Shown: in pieces, positions 18,420 through 28,451 of the stretch
Layout: the number at the start of each line of letters is the position of its first letter
How positions within the stretch are numbered: the first letter of the stretch is position 1
DNA from: Chara braunii
Taxonomy: Eukaryota; Streptophyta; Charophyceae; Charales; Characeae
DNA: 32,380 nucleotides
Direction of reading: 5' to 3'
Assembly (NCBI GenBank): GCA_003427395.1
Contig: BFEA01000916.1
Location: forward strand, 113,200 to 145,579
Position numbers and translations under genes: made by a program
The notes under the pieces: model-generated
The model's database searches: none
The model's input: the letters and a program-made list of their open reading frames with translations, nothing else
Told to the model about the DNA's origin: nothing

Positions 18420-18665
18420 TTAAGCTGGTGGCTTCCCCTTCAACTTACATTCATACTCTGCCACAATCCGAGGGGCTGTTTTAGCAAGCTCCTCTCCGGT
18501 GAACCGTCGATCTTCGTTTGGGTTTGTACGATGCCTGAATCTGACCCTGTATTCCCTCAAGGGTTTTGACGGTCTTCCCCTGCCCACAGGCTTGGGAACA
18601 GGCAAATCTCGGTGCTCCAGGATTTCGTCGACGTCCACATGGTCATCCATGGTTGGGGGTAGCAT
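18420..18665 (-). CDS. Element B chromodomain (C-terminus of Pol)
   Basis: An open 81-codon frame ending at a stop. VDVDEILEHRDLP begins the domain, EYRVRFRHRTNPNEDRRF provides the middle strands, and TAPRIVAEYE closes it with the usual helix. The aromatic positions that bind methyl-lysine in classical HP1 are not all conserved, as is common in retrotransposon chromodomains. The upstream RRSMLPPTM links it to the integrase C-terminus in another segment. Confidence 0.75.
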   Translation of the reverse strand: MLPPTMDDHVDVDEILEHRDLPVPKPVGRGRPSKPLREYRVRFRHRTNPNEDRRFTGEELAKTAPRIVAEYECKLKGKPPA

Positions 18666-18689
18666 TGATCTCCTTGATGGGAACTATTG

Positions 18690-19196
18690 TGTCTCAGCAG
18701 AAGGTGCAAGCTTTGAGGTGTGAAGCACAGGGTAATTGCGCAAGTGACTAGGGACTCAAATTACGTACAAGGGTCCGTCTAATTCACTACCCACAATGTC
18801 CAAGACTTCCCAAGGACCAAAGTATTGAGGCATTAGTTTCCTAGAAATGTCGAATTCCTGTTATAGCTCACCAGCCTTGACCCAGGCTCGTTCCCCTACT
18901 TGAAATGTGGAATGTCGGCGATGTTTGTTCTCAGAAGCAATCATGGCTTCTTGAGATTTCTTAATGTGCTCAACAACCTGCTACAACAAACTCTCATACT
19001 GGACAACAAATTCTATGGTTCCAGGAGTTGCAGCAGATCGATTTTCAGGCAGGAGAAAGCCTAAAGCAGATCTAGGCTTCCACCCCAAAGGCAGCTTATT
19101 CAGACCGACGCCGACTGTGCTGTGTACAACATTAGTGTACGGGATGGCGATGAGAGGTAACTTCTCATCGCAACATTCAGGGTGGGCTAAATGCAA
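18690..19196 (-). pseudogene. Element B integrase C-terminal module (broken)
   Basis: The frame 19196-18981 contains LPLGWKPRSALGFLLPENRS. After a stop the strand reads IASENKHRRHSTFQVGERAWVKAGEL, then SRKLMPQYFGPWEVLDIVGS, the SH3-like GPF/Y-type module. One stop lies in AGEL*QEFD. It connects the integrase core to the chromodomain. Confidence 0.7.
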
Positions 19197-19850
19197 TGCC
19201 TCAGTAGATGCTGCACCACACGGTTCATATGCTCGGCTTGGTCGTTGGCTTCAGGATGATTCCCCGAAGTCATTTGGAGTGGGTTGCCCATCTGTTCAAC
19301 AACCTTCTTACATATCTCGCTGGTGAAGCGGACATCTCTGTCATTGATGATAGTCGTTGGTAGTCCAAAGTCATGCACCCAGTTATCCATAAATAGCTTG
19401 ATGATGTGTTCAGTCTTGCAGTTTCTGGTATGACAATCAGTCTAGCGTACTTAGTAAACTTATCAATTGTGATGAAGATATGCCTCTTGCCACTCTTGCT
19501 GGTCATGAGGGTATCCATGAAGTCCATGGCGATGCTCTGTTCCGTACGAGCAGGAATGGGCAAGGGCTTGAGTAACCCAAGCGGAGCTTGAGTTCGCGGT
19601 TTGTCCCGCTGAAAGACTTGTATGTATGTACTTCTTGGCTTCGTCTAGCATACGAGGCCACCGGAATCATTGTACTAGATTTGCACTAGTCTTTTTATAG
19701 CCAAAGTGAACCATTACGTCATGACACTCACCTAAAAATAAACTACGTAAAATCTCACTAGATGGGACAACTAATCTCTTAATTCCCGCCTTTTCAAGAA
19801 AGAGTAACCCATCCACCATGACAAACTCATCTGATGTGGCCTTATCTTTT
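19187..19850 (-). pseudogene. Element B integrase N-terminal and core domains (broken)
   Basis: The His half of the zinc module reads LFLGECHDVMVHFGYKK near 19,700. The catalytic core follows in overlapping frames: Asp in IAMDFMDTLM, Asp in IINDRDVRFTS and Glu in PEANDQAEHMNRVVQHLL. Frameshifts occur near 19,650, 19,560 and 19,400. The triad residues survive. Confidence 0.78.
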
Positions 19851-19989
19851 GCCTCAAGTTTGCGCATGATGTCCATCGTGGCGGGGTCTTCCTTGTAGGC
19901 TTCCACCAAGGATCGAGTTACATCATCGGATAAGCCAAACTCAGTAATCAGCGCAGCTACGTAGTTTGCCCTACGTGACAACGCATCAG

Positions 19990-20225
19990 CAACCTTGTTG
20001 TACTCTTTCTTCACGTAATCTAACTTGAAGTCATATAGATCTATGAATTCAATCCAACGTTTAAGTGTGTTAGAGAGAACGGGTTGCATCTTCATCCACT
20101 CGAGTGTCTGATGGTCGGTTCTCAAGTAAAAGAACCTTCCTAACAGATAGTGCCTCCAGTGAACAAGTTCTTTATCAGGGACCATGAGAACCTCATGGTG
20201 CGTGAGAACCTACTTCAAACGCTTG
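19990..20225 (-). pseudogene. Element B RNase H with internal deletion
   Basis: HHEVLMVPDK runs straight into ELVHWRHYLLGRFFYLRTDHQTLEW, then LDYVKKEYNKVADALSRR. In related elements, including A in this window, about 50-60 residues lie between these blocks and carry the first catalytic Asp and the Glu. The join is in frame near 20,178. The domain cannot be active. Confidence 0.72.
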
Positions 20226-20377
20226 AAGGTTGCTTCACACTCGTCGATCCATTCCCAGGGTATGTCAAGGCGAGTTAGATCAGTTAAAGGGATGGCAACC
20301 GTACTATAGTTTCTCACGAACATCCGGTAATAGCCACACATTCCTAAGAATAATTCATCCTCAGTTATAGACCGAGG

Positions 20378-21260
20378 TCATGGCCAATCATGAATGCTAG
20401 CCACCTTTGGATCTTCGGGCCTAATCCCTTCCTTGGATAATTCATGATCCAAGTACAAGATTTTAGTGTGACCGAACTCACATTTCTCATAGTTTATCTT
20501 ATACTTGTGTTGTTGTAGGAGTGAAAGTGTTTTTTCTACATGCTGAGATTGTTCCTCAACAACTCTACTGAAGATAAGAATGTCGTCGAGGTATAAACTT
20601 ATCCAAATAATCATGGAATATCCTATTCATGGCGTGCTGGAATGTACCTGACGCATTGCAAAGGCCAAAGGTCACCACAAACTTGTGGAGACCGTACTTG
20701 GTTTGAAAAACGCTTTTGTGCTGGTCCTCCGGTCTAATGGCAATTTGATGGTCGTCGGATCTTAAGTCTATCTTCGTGAAGTACTAACACACATGCACCC
20801 TATCCAATTGGTTGTCGATGCGTGGTAGAGGCTCTGCGTTCTTAACTGTGATGGCATTGAGGCCTCTGTAATCAATGCACATCCTCAATGATCCCCCTTC
20901 TTCAGTACAAATAAGACTGGTGGGTCGAAGGGGGAGATGCCAGGCTGGATCCAACCGTTTTCTGTAAGCTCTTTCAATTGTCGCCTAAGTTCGTCTAACT
21001 CGGTCGGTGCCATCCTATAGATTCGTCCCTTGGGTGTCTTGCTACCCGAGATTATCTCTATGACATGGACCTACTTCCTATCCACGACTCACGAAGGCTC
21101 CTCAAACAGATCAAAGTACCTTGCGACGACCTTTTCTATCTCTGGGGGTGTTTTAACGACCTCCTCTTTCTCAAAGACAAAAACAAGGTACATACCCTCC
21201 TTTTGGTTCTGTTTGTAATACTTTTAAAAAGTTGGTGCACCCAAGCACCCATAGGAGTCA
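20378..21260 (-). pseudogene. Element B reverse transcriptase (broken)
   Basis: Conserved blocks in order on the minus strand: GRIYRMAPTELDELRRQL, GWIQPGISPFDPPVLF, LRMCIDYRGLNAITVKN, FTKIDLRSDDHQIAI (catalytic Asp), FGLCNASGTFQ and YLDDILIF (Asp pair). The last block is in the open frame 20614-20378, which runs to KVASIHDWP. Stops lie at EEPS*VVD, at VC*YFTK and after DWP. The usual VMPFG reads VTFG, a small in-frame loss. Confidence 0.8.
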
Positions 21261-21432
21261 ATTAACCTACTAGCCTTGTACTTAGTTAGTCTAACGGTTC
21301 TCCCATTAGGCAACTCATGCTTTAGCACTTTCTTGTCTCAGTCAAACTGGGCCTTGGCAACTTCGAGGCAGTACATTCCTAACAACATATCAAATGGTAA
21401 GTCGTCGCTGACTAGGAACGAAATCTTATGAT

Positions 21433-21693
21433 TCAGTTCCCACCTCCATAAGAGAAGGTATAGACCACATCCGTGACATAGTCGTCTACGAACATGCTCT
21501 CTTTGTTGGCCAAATTAGATGCTATTGGTCTACTAAGGCACTGCACCCGGTCCTTTAGGCGCAGTCTATCAACACAGTTGCGACTTATGAAGTTCCGTGT
21601 GGAGCCGATGTCTACGAAGGCAGCACAATTGCAGCCACCTACACCAACTTCCACTATGAAATGCTCCCCTTTACGACCACTACTTAGTGCCAC
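21433..21693 (-). pseudogene. Element B aspartic protease
   Basis: An 86-codon frame with HFIVEVGVGGCNCAAFVDIG followed by STRNFIS. The active site reads DIGST where DSGAT or DTGAT is expected. CVDRLRLKDRV and YVTDVVYTF follow. The replaced Ser/Thr would probably cripple the enzyme. Confidence 0.75.
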
Positions 21694-22250
21694 CTAAGAC
21701 TCATGAGGGTCCCTTGCCGACCACTCAGTTTGTAAGTCCTCTAAGGCCTCAGACACATCCAATGAATAGAGTATCGTTGGATCAGGATACGTCTGCGGGG
21801 TGACTAAAGAGTCAATAGCTTCGACCAACTCTTGAAGTGTGGAGGGTACATAACCCACTTCATTAAAAGTAGAAGCAACTACAACTTCTAATGGCCTGAG
21901 ATGTTTCCTGATCTGGAACTCGTAGAAGTCCAACTTTGAGAAAAGGATCTCTGAAAGCCACCTTTGGGAGCAATTTTTTGCGCTACCGTTGCGTTCTTGC
22001 ATTTTAACTGTTGATGGCCGTACTCGCCGCAGTTAATGCGAGTTCCTCACGAATAATTGTCTCGCCACACCTCTTGATCCTGACCCGCCCTCACCCAAGT
22101 CAGAGTCTTGTTTGGGTTCTGAGTCTGCCCCTGGCTCTTCTGTTGATCGCTCTTGTCGTGGCCACCTTCCTTAACTCTTACTAATGAAGCGAGGTTGCTA
22201 CCCTCAACAATATCCTCACTTCCAAACTCTGTTTCGTCCACTGGGTGCAA
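21694..22250 (-). pseudogene. Element B nucleocapsid and protease-spacer region
   Basis: The frame 22002-21694 is an acidic spacer without a recognised domain. Upstream, in another frame near 22,050, the strand reads RINCGEYGHQQLKCKN, a zinc knuckle whose first Cys has become Arg. The frame 22250-22047 contains Gag tail sequence (KEGGHDKSDQQKSQGQ). Confidence 0.6.
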
Positions 22251-22383
22251 TAGTCGTCGATCTTTGTTTGATTCCCATCGGAATCAACCATCATCATCGA
22301 CTACCTTTCTTTTTCCAGCCTTGTGGACTCTTGTTCATTCTTCCATCCATAGAGGGTTGCAGGGCTTCTCCTAGCCTAGCCTC

Positions 22384-22998
22384 TTAGTCTCGAGCCTTCT
22401 TGCTGAAGGAGTCCATAGTATGATATTTGATGTTGGCCTCGCTTACCAGGAAGTTCTTGATGTCTGTGGAAAAACATCTCAAGAACATGGTCATCAAGAC
22501 CTGCGGATCGTAGCGTACACCGGGGATGACAATGAGGCGCTCCACGGTTGAGGGAAGTTCTCGTGCAGACTTGTACTTTTTAGTCGGGTCAACACATAAG
22601 TTGCCTGCTGGGCGTGCTGAGGGTTGTGCCATCGCGCCTCTACAAACTCCATGAAGCTTTCTAAAGTATGGGTTTTAGCCCAATCATTCATGCGCCTGCC
22701 GAACCCTTTTGAGGGTACCAATCCATCTATCCATCACGCTGCTGATCCCTAACAACATCCTCTTCGCCCTTACCCACATCGACACCGTTCTCAACCAAAT
22801 GTCGAGAGCCTCATCCTTCTTATCACTTGAGAAGGTTGAAGGTGGTTTCAGCGGAGTCTTGGGGTACCAAGGTTGTTGTTGTCCCGCTGGTGGGACCGAC
22901 TGCTGTGCAGCTCCAACCGCTGGACCTGAGGTTGAAGAAGCAGCAATCTGCGATGCTGCTGCCGATATACCGGTTGGTGAACTGCTAAACTGAGACAT
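22384..22998 (-). pseudogene. Element B Gag (broken)
   Basis: The most likely start is the ATG at 22998-22996 (MSQFSSSPTGISAAAS). A Ser/Ala/Gln/Pro-rich linker leads into TFSSDKKDEALDIWLRTV, the start of the Gag domain. The next frames carry FGRRMNDWAKTHTLESFMEF and LRCFSTDIKNFLVSEAN. The open frame extends upstream to 23193, but beyond 23078 it crosses into LTR C and is not Gag. Confidence 0.72.
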
Positions 22999-23548
22999 AG
23001 TGGGACCTGTCATCATCGGTGAGGAGATCGGTGATAGAAAAGTTGGAGGTCGGAAACCAGGCCCGCCTGCTGGAGATGTGAAAGCTGCAACAATACTCGT
23101 CTTCTTTTTTACTGAGCATGCATGGAAACAGATGAAAATCCCACTAGCATCAGGCGCCCGCATAAAGCTCGAAGATATCACGGCCGAGAACATAGTTCAG
23201 ATTCAAACTCGCTTCAAATGGCTATGGCGCTTGTGCGCCCTCACAACACCCTTCCGACATTGTATCCACAACAACTGTTCACACGCACCTACTCTGGATC
23301 TCCTGGATGTCACACACACGCACACACTTCCCTAGGCACTCGCACACATACACACTATAGTCTATCTTCTAACCCACAACATCTATGGCTGCCTCCTACT
23401 CTCTGCTACTAGCGGCTCTGGCCGCTTCGTCTCCCTCACCGCCCTCTTCTCCCTCGAGCACCTGCAGACCTCCTTGTACAAGTCGCTCAGGCAGCGCTTC
23501 TGCACGGCTCACAGTATGAATGAATGAATAATTGGACACTGCCTCGTG

Positions 23549-23555
23549 ATTTATA
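23549..23555 (-). promoter_or_regulatory. TATA box of LTR C
   Basis: Minus-strand TATAAAT at the position matching the TATA boxes of the LTR A copies. Confidence 0.5.
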
Positions 23556-23622
23556 CTTCGGTTGGTCGTTGGTCTTCTCCTTTCCATCGGGCCTAGGATG
23601 CACACAATCCCACATGGTACTT

Positions 23623-23710
23623 GCTGACTGGACCAGGTGCGACTGGGACTGGGTACCGCTGACTGGACCAGGTGCGACTGGGACTGGGTACCGCTGACTG
23701 GACCTGGTAA
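23623..23710. repeat. 35-bp tandem repeat in LTR C
   Basis: GCTGACTGGACCAGGTGCGA and the following bases recur with period 35 at 23623, 23658 and, partially, 23693. In LTR A the same position has a single GCTGACTGG, so the expansion is specific to C. It lies in U3. Confidence 0.85.
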
Positions 23711-24059
23711 GTCTGCCCACTTGCCTACGGACTGCTTCCAGGACTCTCGAAGGGGCAGTCCTAGAAGACTCTAGACCTACCTACTTGCCCTTTCAGTACG
23801 GTAGCAGCTACGACTAAGGTTGACCCATCAGACCTACAGCAGCTACAACCAGACATAAGCTACGACTCCTACCCTACAGGTAAGCAGTTGGAACCTACTC
23901 AACCCTGGTATGTACAACAACCTTAAACAAACAACTTTAGGGGCACGTCACAGCTTCAAACCTAGATGGGGCAAACTATACTGTACACGGGTTCGGGACA
24001 GGTCTCGGGATTGAGCCCTGGGATCTGAAATTGCTACCACGAAGGTGAAAACCGTTTCA

Positions 24060-24719
24060 CTCCCGCCGGCCTAAATTCGAGGTCCTCCAAGAATATTCTA
24101 GTTCAAGACAGGGTCTTTACCTTTCCTCTCTCTTTCATAGGCGCAGACTATGTCAGGGGCGGTTTCTAGCGATTCTGTTTGTGTAAACCAGCGGCCATCC
24201 TCTGGTTGCTGATAAGCAAAACTAACTTTGTACTGTTTCTAGGGACGACCTCCACCTCCGGTTTTAAATACATCCTCTTCAATGATGCGGTCAATGTCGT
24301 ACCTTTCCTCCATATCTGGGGGGATCATCGACCTTCTCAATGGGAATCGCTCGCTTGTCGTACAAGGTACAACTTCAACGCATGAAACAAGGGGTACACG
24401 TGGAGGTGCGCTGGAATCTCTATGGTGTAGGATCCTTTGCGCCCTTAACGTCTAAAATTGGCCACGGTCCTCTATATGTGGGTAATAGTTTCTGTGACAT
24501 GTTCTCCTCAGGAGCAAATTCTTTGGACTTGACCCAAACTAGATCGCCTACCTGGAACTGCGATGGGCGACGGTGTTTGTTGGCTTGCTCTATCATCTTA
24601 TGTTGGCCCTTCCTGAGGTTCTCTACCACGGTAGCAACTTCTCTCTCGTGCTGTAGTGCAAACTCCTAAGTACCGGGCGGTAGCCTCTGGATCTGATCTC
24701 GGTTCAGTCCCTCAGACGA
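24060..24719 (-). mobile_element. Element C: 3' internal end with chromodomain and integrase C-terminus
   Basis: From the polypurine tract (24060-24067) rightwards, read on the minus strand: a stop at 24100-24098, then a chromodomain (MIPPDMEERYDIDRI, EEDVFKTGG, one in-frame TAG, KQYKVSFAYQ, TAPDIVCAYERERKG). The integrase C-terminal module follows (frame 24629-24420: VVENLRKGQHKMIEQANK, FQVGDLVWVKSKEFAPE, QKLLPTYRGPWPILDV). Upstream, LNRDQIQRLPPGT with one stop matches element A. Similarity to A ends abruptly near 24719 at the join with D. Confidence 0.8.
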
Positions 24720-25905
24720 TATACGCGACCTCGACACCGTCCTCAACTACTCCCTTGACGACAACCTCTGGTACATTAATACTAAAGGCACTTGCCGACT
24801 CTGTATTAGTGATGCACATGGTCTTTGTACCCAACTCTTGGCCGAGCACCACGACGCCAAGACCGCAAGACACCTTGGTTTCCAGAAGACATTCCTCACC
24901 ATCTCTTGCTACTTCTACTGGCCCTCACTCCTCGCCGATGTCAAAGCATATATCCGATCATGCCCCACTTGTCAAGCAGTCAACCCCTCAAACGAGGCCA
25001 AGCTTGACAAGCTTCAATCATACCCTATCCCACCCATAGGTGGCAATCCATCTCTATGGACTTCATGTGCGGTCTCCCCAAGACCGACCGCGACTCTGAC
25101 TACATCTACGTCATTATCTGTCGCTTGACCAAGCGGGCCCATTTCATCCCTTACCCCACTTTTCACAATGCCAAAGACGTCGCCACACTCTTCTTCGATC
25201 ATGTCGCACGCCATCACGGTCTCCTCGGAAACATTATCAGTGACCGTGATCCCGCTTCCTTTCCCAATTCTGGAAAAACCTGTTCAAAGCCTACGGCACC
25301 ACTTTCAAGTACAACACTGCATTCCATCCCCAGATCGATGGCCAGACCGAAAAGATGAACAATACTCTCCAAAGGATCCTTCGGAAGTGTTGTCATCCAC
25401 ACCAGCACGACTGGGATCAGTTCCTCACCGCTGCCGAGATTGCCTACAACAAAGATGTTTGCCCTTCCACTGGCATGTACTCATACTACCTTGACCTTGG
25501 CAACCATCCCCGCTTGCCCTCAGACTTCTTGCTCCCCTCGCAGCTCAACCCATCCACTCCCTGTCTTTCTCTCAATGAATGGGTTGCAACAATGAACCGC
25601 CTCCTCAAAGAAGCCACTGATGCCCTTGAAAGAACCCAACAACAACAAGCCAACAAGATCAAGAATCACAAACGAGATATCACATTCAAAGTAGGGGACA
25701 AAGTCTCTTTGTCATTGAACAAATATCCCCTGTGAATTACAAAATTAAACTATCCCCCAACATGAGCCGTGTTCACCCTGTCTTCCATGTCGAGTACTCA
25801 AAAGAATACCATAAAACACCTCCACAATTTGCAGATTGCCCATATCCTAGACCTCCACCAATCATGCTACCTACCAGTCCAGAATTTCATCCCATTGCGG
25901 GTCCG
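24720..25905 (+). pseudogene. Element D: Gypsy integrase fragment on the plus strand (broken)
   Basis: Reading plus: LCTQLLAEHHDAKTARHLGF and RSCPTCQAVNP form the HHCC zinc module. Catalytic residues are Asp in MDFMCGLPKTD, Asp in IISDRDP and Glu in QIDGQTEKMNN. Helices follow (WDQFLTAAEIAYN), then FKVGDKVSLSL and, after a frameshift, NYKIKLSPNMSRVHPVFHVEY, the GPF/Y-like end. Frameshifts fall near 25,040, 25,260 and 25,735. Wording and C-rich third positions differ from A-C, so it comes from another Gypsy lineage. Protease, RT and LTRs are absent. The sequence fades out after about 25,900. Confidence 0.82.
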
Positions 25906-26040
25906 ACGTGTTTCTAGAGAAGCTGGTTCGGGCAACATCGGTCTGCCCTCCTTCTTTATCAGGACTTCCAGCGCTGCACTTTCGTGCGGGCGCTGAGCTG
26001 GCACTGCTATCATTGGGGTTGCTGGTTCAGATTGGCACAC

Positions 26041-26384
26041 TGTGACAACTGTGGGGTTACTGCTGCTACAACAGCCATAGCCAGGGGTATGAGGTGGCGT
26101 GGAGGAAGAAGCGACTCCTGCATACTTTGTTGAACATTTGTTCGAGGTTGTTGACAACGCGGTTGTGATTCTTGGAAAAAGTACTCCGGATTGATTGGAG
26201 GAGGACGGGGGATTGGACAATTGAAATTCGTTTTTCTATTCTATGTGTATTTTGAGCTTCCGCTGTGCATATCTCCTCTCCGGTTTTGTGTGGGTTTGCC
26301 TCCTTCGAGTCTACTCTGCAACTGCATGCATGAATGGGAACGTGTGAATTTACTGTGGATTGAAGTTCAATCGGGTATGTAACA
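26041..26384 (+). repeat. LTR E, 344 bp
   Basis: It starts TGTGACAACTG and ends GGTATGTAACA, giving the short imperfect inverted termini TGTGACA/TGTTACA. It is followed two bases later by a PBS-like sequence, so it acts as the 5' LTR of a plus-strand element. It contains an AGCCATAGCCA motif (26073-26083), the sense-strand form of the motif found in LTRs A-C. Confidence 0.6.
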
Positions 26385-26386
26385 GT

Positions 26387-26398
26387 TGGTATCCGAGC
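26387..26398 (+). other. Primer-binding site of element E
   Basis: TGGTATCCGAGC, one mismatch from the initiator tRNA-Met complement TGGTATCAGAGC, two bases after LTR E. Confidence 0.6.
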
Positions 26399-27235
26399 TG
26401 CGACAGTGTGCCACCGGTGAGCAATTGAGTGGCAACCTCCTTTCCGAGCAGCGGTTGGAGTAGGGACGTGTCGTCCGCTTTCTTCAACGGACGTCATTGG
26501 TGAGAGGTGGTGAAAGGTAATGTGCGAGGGGAGAATTACCGCAATCAAAAAAAAAGAAAAAGAAAAAGATGTGGAGTGGTGGAAAGATCGTGTGAAGTTT
26601 CAGCTGGCGATAGTGGATTTGACCGGTGCATCAACCCTAAGTGGCATGGTAGACCTGAGTGTTGGGTGACCCTCAAGTCGCAAACCTTGCCCGTAGATGG
26701 CAGGGGACAACCATTTGGGCCGCTGCTGGTGTTACTTCAACAAGATGTTGATAAGAAGACTCAGGTGAATTTTCGCTGCAGGTCTGATGTTGACGTCAGA
26801 TTGCTCTATGACAATGTGCTACACTATCTGGTAAACGGTTGACCAGCCAGATATCCTCAATCAAGGCTTGCTCAAGTTAGCTCGTTCCATGGATTCAAGT
26901 TAGCTCGTTCCATGGATTCCTGACGTCGGACCCTGTCAGTGTCTGTCAGAATCTGTCAGCGTTAGTCTGTGTGCAGTCTAAGATCAGATTGGTTGTAAGT
27001 TGTCCTTGGTCGGTGCTAACCCCCTCTCTGAGTCCGTTCTAATCTGATGACGTGAATGCTATTGACGTACCCTTACCTCACATGATTGCCAGTCAGTTCT
27101 GCAAGTGCCATCCATAAAGGTCTGTCCCAGCTGTCAGTTTCGGTCTGTCACTCGGTCCTGTCGGTTGGCAATTACTATAGGCATTCAGAAAAGGGTCAGC
27201 CCGTTAATGATCACTTTTGTCTGCGTCAAATGTCA
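26399..27235 (+). other. Leader-like region after LTR E
   Basis: Mostly non-coding. A 111-codon plus frame (26507-26842) has a Lys/Arg-rich start and no recognised domain. A 23-bp unit TCAAGTTAGCTCGTTCCATGG(AT) is tandemly duplicated at 26872-26917. CTGTCAG-type words recur through 26,930-27,240. It is probably the 5' leader of an LTR element, interrupted at 27249 by a LINE. Confidence 0.45.
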
Positions 27236-27248
27236 GGTCGCCAGTCAA
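27236..27248. repeat. LINE target-site duplication, 5' copy
   Basis: GGTCGCCAGTCAA, repeated without mismatch at 28450-28462 directly after the poly(A) tail. Confidence 0.9.
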
Positions 27249-27286
27249 GGCCACGTACAGGTTATTGAGATCTCGAATTAATCTAA

Positions 27287-28099
27287 AAAACCGACGTACT
27301 GCTGGAAGCTTTGAGACCGATCAAGTGCAAACCCGCCAAACTGGCCTCGCTGCAGTGGCAAATTGCACACCGCTGCCTCCCCACAAACGCATGGCTCATT
27401 GACCATTCCCGCCTGGAGCAGAAAGGCATGGCCCTCCCATGGTGCGCGGCTTGCCTGGGGGGCTTTCCATCCCACAAGATAAATGAAACAATTGAACATC
27501 TCTTTCTACAATGCCCATCATCAGTGCTGGTCTGGAGATGGTGGGCAAGAATCTGGGCAACCCTCGAAACCAACACCGACTGGCCATGGGAGTGGAGAGC
27601 CCTGCTGTGTGGACATATGACGGCCCATGTTTCGGTTTTCACCTCTAATCTGTTTTCGATTGGTAGGAAAGTGGTGCTGTGGGCCATTTGGAGGCGCCGT
27701 TGCATACTGACCATCGAGGGTCCACATATGGAGAGGGGCGAGATGACAGAGGCGATCAAAGATATAATTGAGACAACAATCAGGACCCCATGGGCAAGAC
27801 TAGTACAGGCAACAAAGCCCCTCTCTAAAAAGACTGACATTACTCGCCACCTAAACGATTTCTGCATGGATTGGCTGGGAGGGGAACGTGGAGGGAAGAT
27901 AGCAGGGGTCCGCTGGGATGGCTGGCACTTGGATGACGATGATCGGTTGGAGGCCAAGCAGAAGACCTATCGACTCTGTTTTAATGATTGGACCACGATC
28001 CCTGACGATATCCCCCTCCCCCCTCCCACAAACTTCCCATACCCTTTCCCCCTTCCTGATCACACATTGATGGAGTTAACCTGGTATGGTAGGGGGTAG
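27287..28099 (+). CDS. LINE ORF2 C-terminus with RT zinc-binding domain (partial)
   Basis: An open frame from the stop at 27284 to TAG at 28097-28099. It begins KTDVLLEALRPIKCKPAKLA and contains the plant LINE-type zinc-binding block: LQWQIAHRCLPTNAWL, WCAACLGG (C-X2-C), then ETIEHLFLQCPS (H-X4-C) and VLVWRWWARIW. The rest is rich in Trp and Arg without another domain and ends in a Pro-rich tail (PLPPPTNFPYPFPLP). Endonuclease and RT were lost by 5' truncation, so the protein has no initiating Met of its own. It is unbroken by stops, consistent with a recent insertion. Confidence 0.82.
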   Translation, partial: KTDVLLEALRPIKCKPAKLASLQWQIAHRCLPTNAWLIDHSRLEQKGMALPWCAACLGGFPSHKINETIEHLFLQCPSSVLVWRWWARIWATLETNTDWPWEWRALLCGHMTAHVSVFTSNLFSIGRKVVLWAIWRRRCILTIEGPHMERGEMTEAIKDIIETTIRTPWARLVQATKPLSKKTDITRHLNDFCMDWLGGERGGKIAGVRWDGWHLDDDDRLEAKQKTYRLCFNDWTTIPDDIPLPPPTNFPYPFPLPDHTLMELTWYGRG

Positions 28100-28167
28100 A
28101 GAATACAGATGACCCACTCAACCTGGACAGGGTTGGAGTTCGATAGCTGAGCAGTGAGAATGGCAGA

Positions 28168-28218
28168 CGGGGCCCCTACTCTCGGTCGGCCCCCGGAGCA
28201 AGGGGCCCCGCTTTTTTT
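28168..28218 (+). other. Stem-loop plus T-run in the LINE 3' UTR
   Basis: CGGGGCCCCT (28168-28177) and AGGGGCCCCG (28201-28210) are perfectly complementary across a 23-nt loop and are followed by CTTTTTTT. It may be a 3' structure recognised by the LINE RT. Confidence 0.6.
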
Positions 28219-28417
28219 CATTCCAACTGCCACCTACCAGCCCCTCTTTTTGTACCTAACTGAGTAGGGCCTCGAAATGGCATAGACAATAACCAAGAGC
28301 TCCCTGCATATCCAAAGCTAACAGGTTTCTGATTCTTTTATCTCATGTAAAAGGGACGCTGGACCCAGTTTCCAGCAGGTGAAGCTCCCCACCAATAGAT
28401 GGAGCCCCTCTAGGGTG

Positions 28418-28449
<32 letters not shown>

Positions 28450-28451
<2 letters not shown>

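Larger units (their letters stand above)
18380..23078 (-). mobile_element. Element B: Ty3/Gypsy chromovirus lacking its 5' LTR
   Basis: In minus-strand order: Gag (22998-22384), a zinc-knuckle remnant (about 22050), protease (21693-21433), RT (about 21.26-20.38 kb), a shortened RNase H (about 20.23-19.99 kb), integrase (about 19.85-18.70 kb) and a chromodomain (18665-18420). The element is cut at 23078, just upstream of the Gag start, where LTR C begins. Its 5' LTR and PBS are therefore missing from the window. Many stops and frameshifts are present. Confidence 0.85.
23079..24059 (-). repeat. Element C 3' LTR, about 981 bp
   Basis: The right edge is TTTCA next to the same CTCCCGCC (plus strand) polypurine tract as in element A. 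The left edge TGAAAGCTGCAAC resembles TGAAATCAGACTGCAAC of LTR A and gives a length close to the 985 bp of A. Shared internal blocks include CACCTGCAGACCTCC, CACGGCTCACAG and the TATA region. The left boundary is inferred from this similarity. Confidence 0.72.
27249..28449 (+). mobile_element. 5'-truncated LINE with poly(A) and TSDs
   Basis: A 1.2-kb insertion flanked by a perfect 13-bp duplication. It consists of the end of an ORF2-like frame, a 3' UTR of about 320 bp and a 32-A tail (28418-28449). Loss of the 5' part, poly(A) and a TSD of 10-20 bp are hallmarks of target-primed reverse transcription. Intact TSDs and a pure tail point to a young insertion relative to its surroundings. Confidence 0.92.

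Noticed and set aside
27045-27065. CTGATGACGTGAAT as a hammerhead core
   Set aside because: There is no stem II and no GAAA.
27283-27957. 224-codon minus-strand frame
   Set aside because: Antisense of the LINE ORF2 end, which carries the zinc-binding block on the plus strand.
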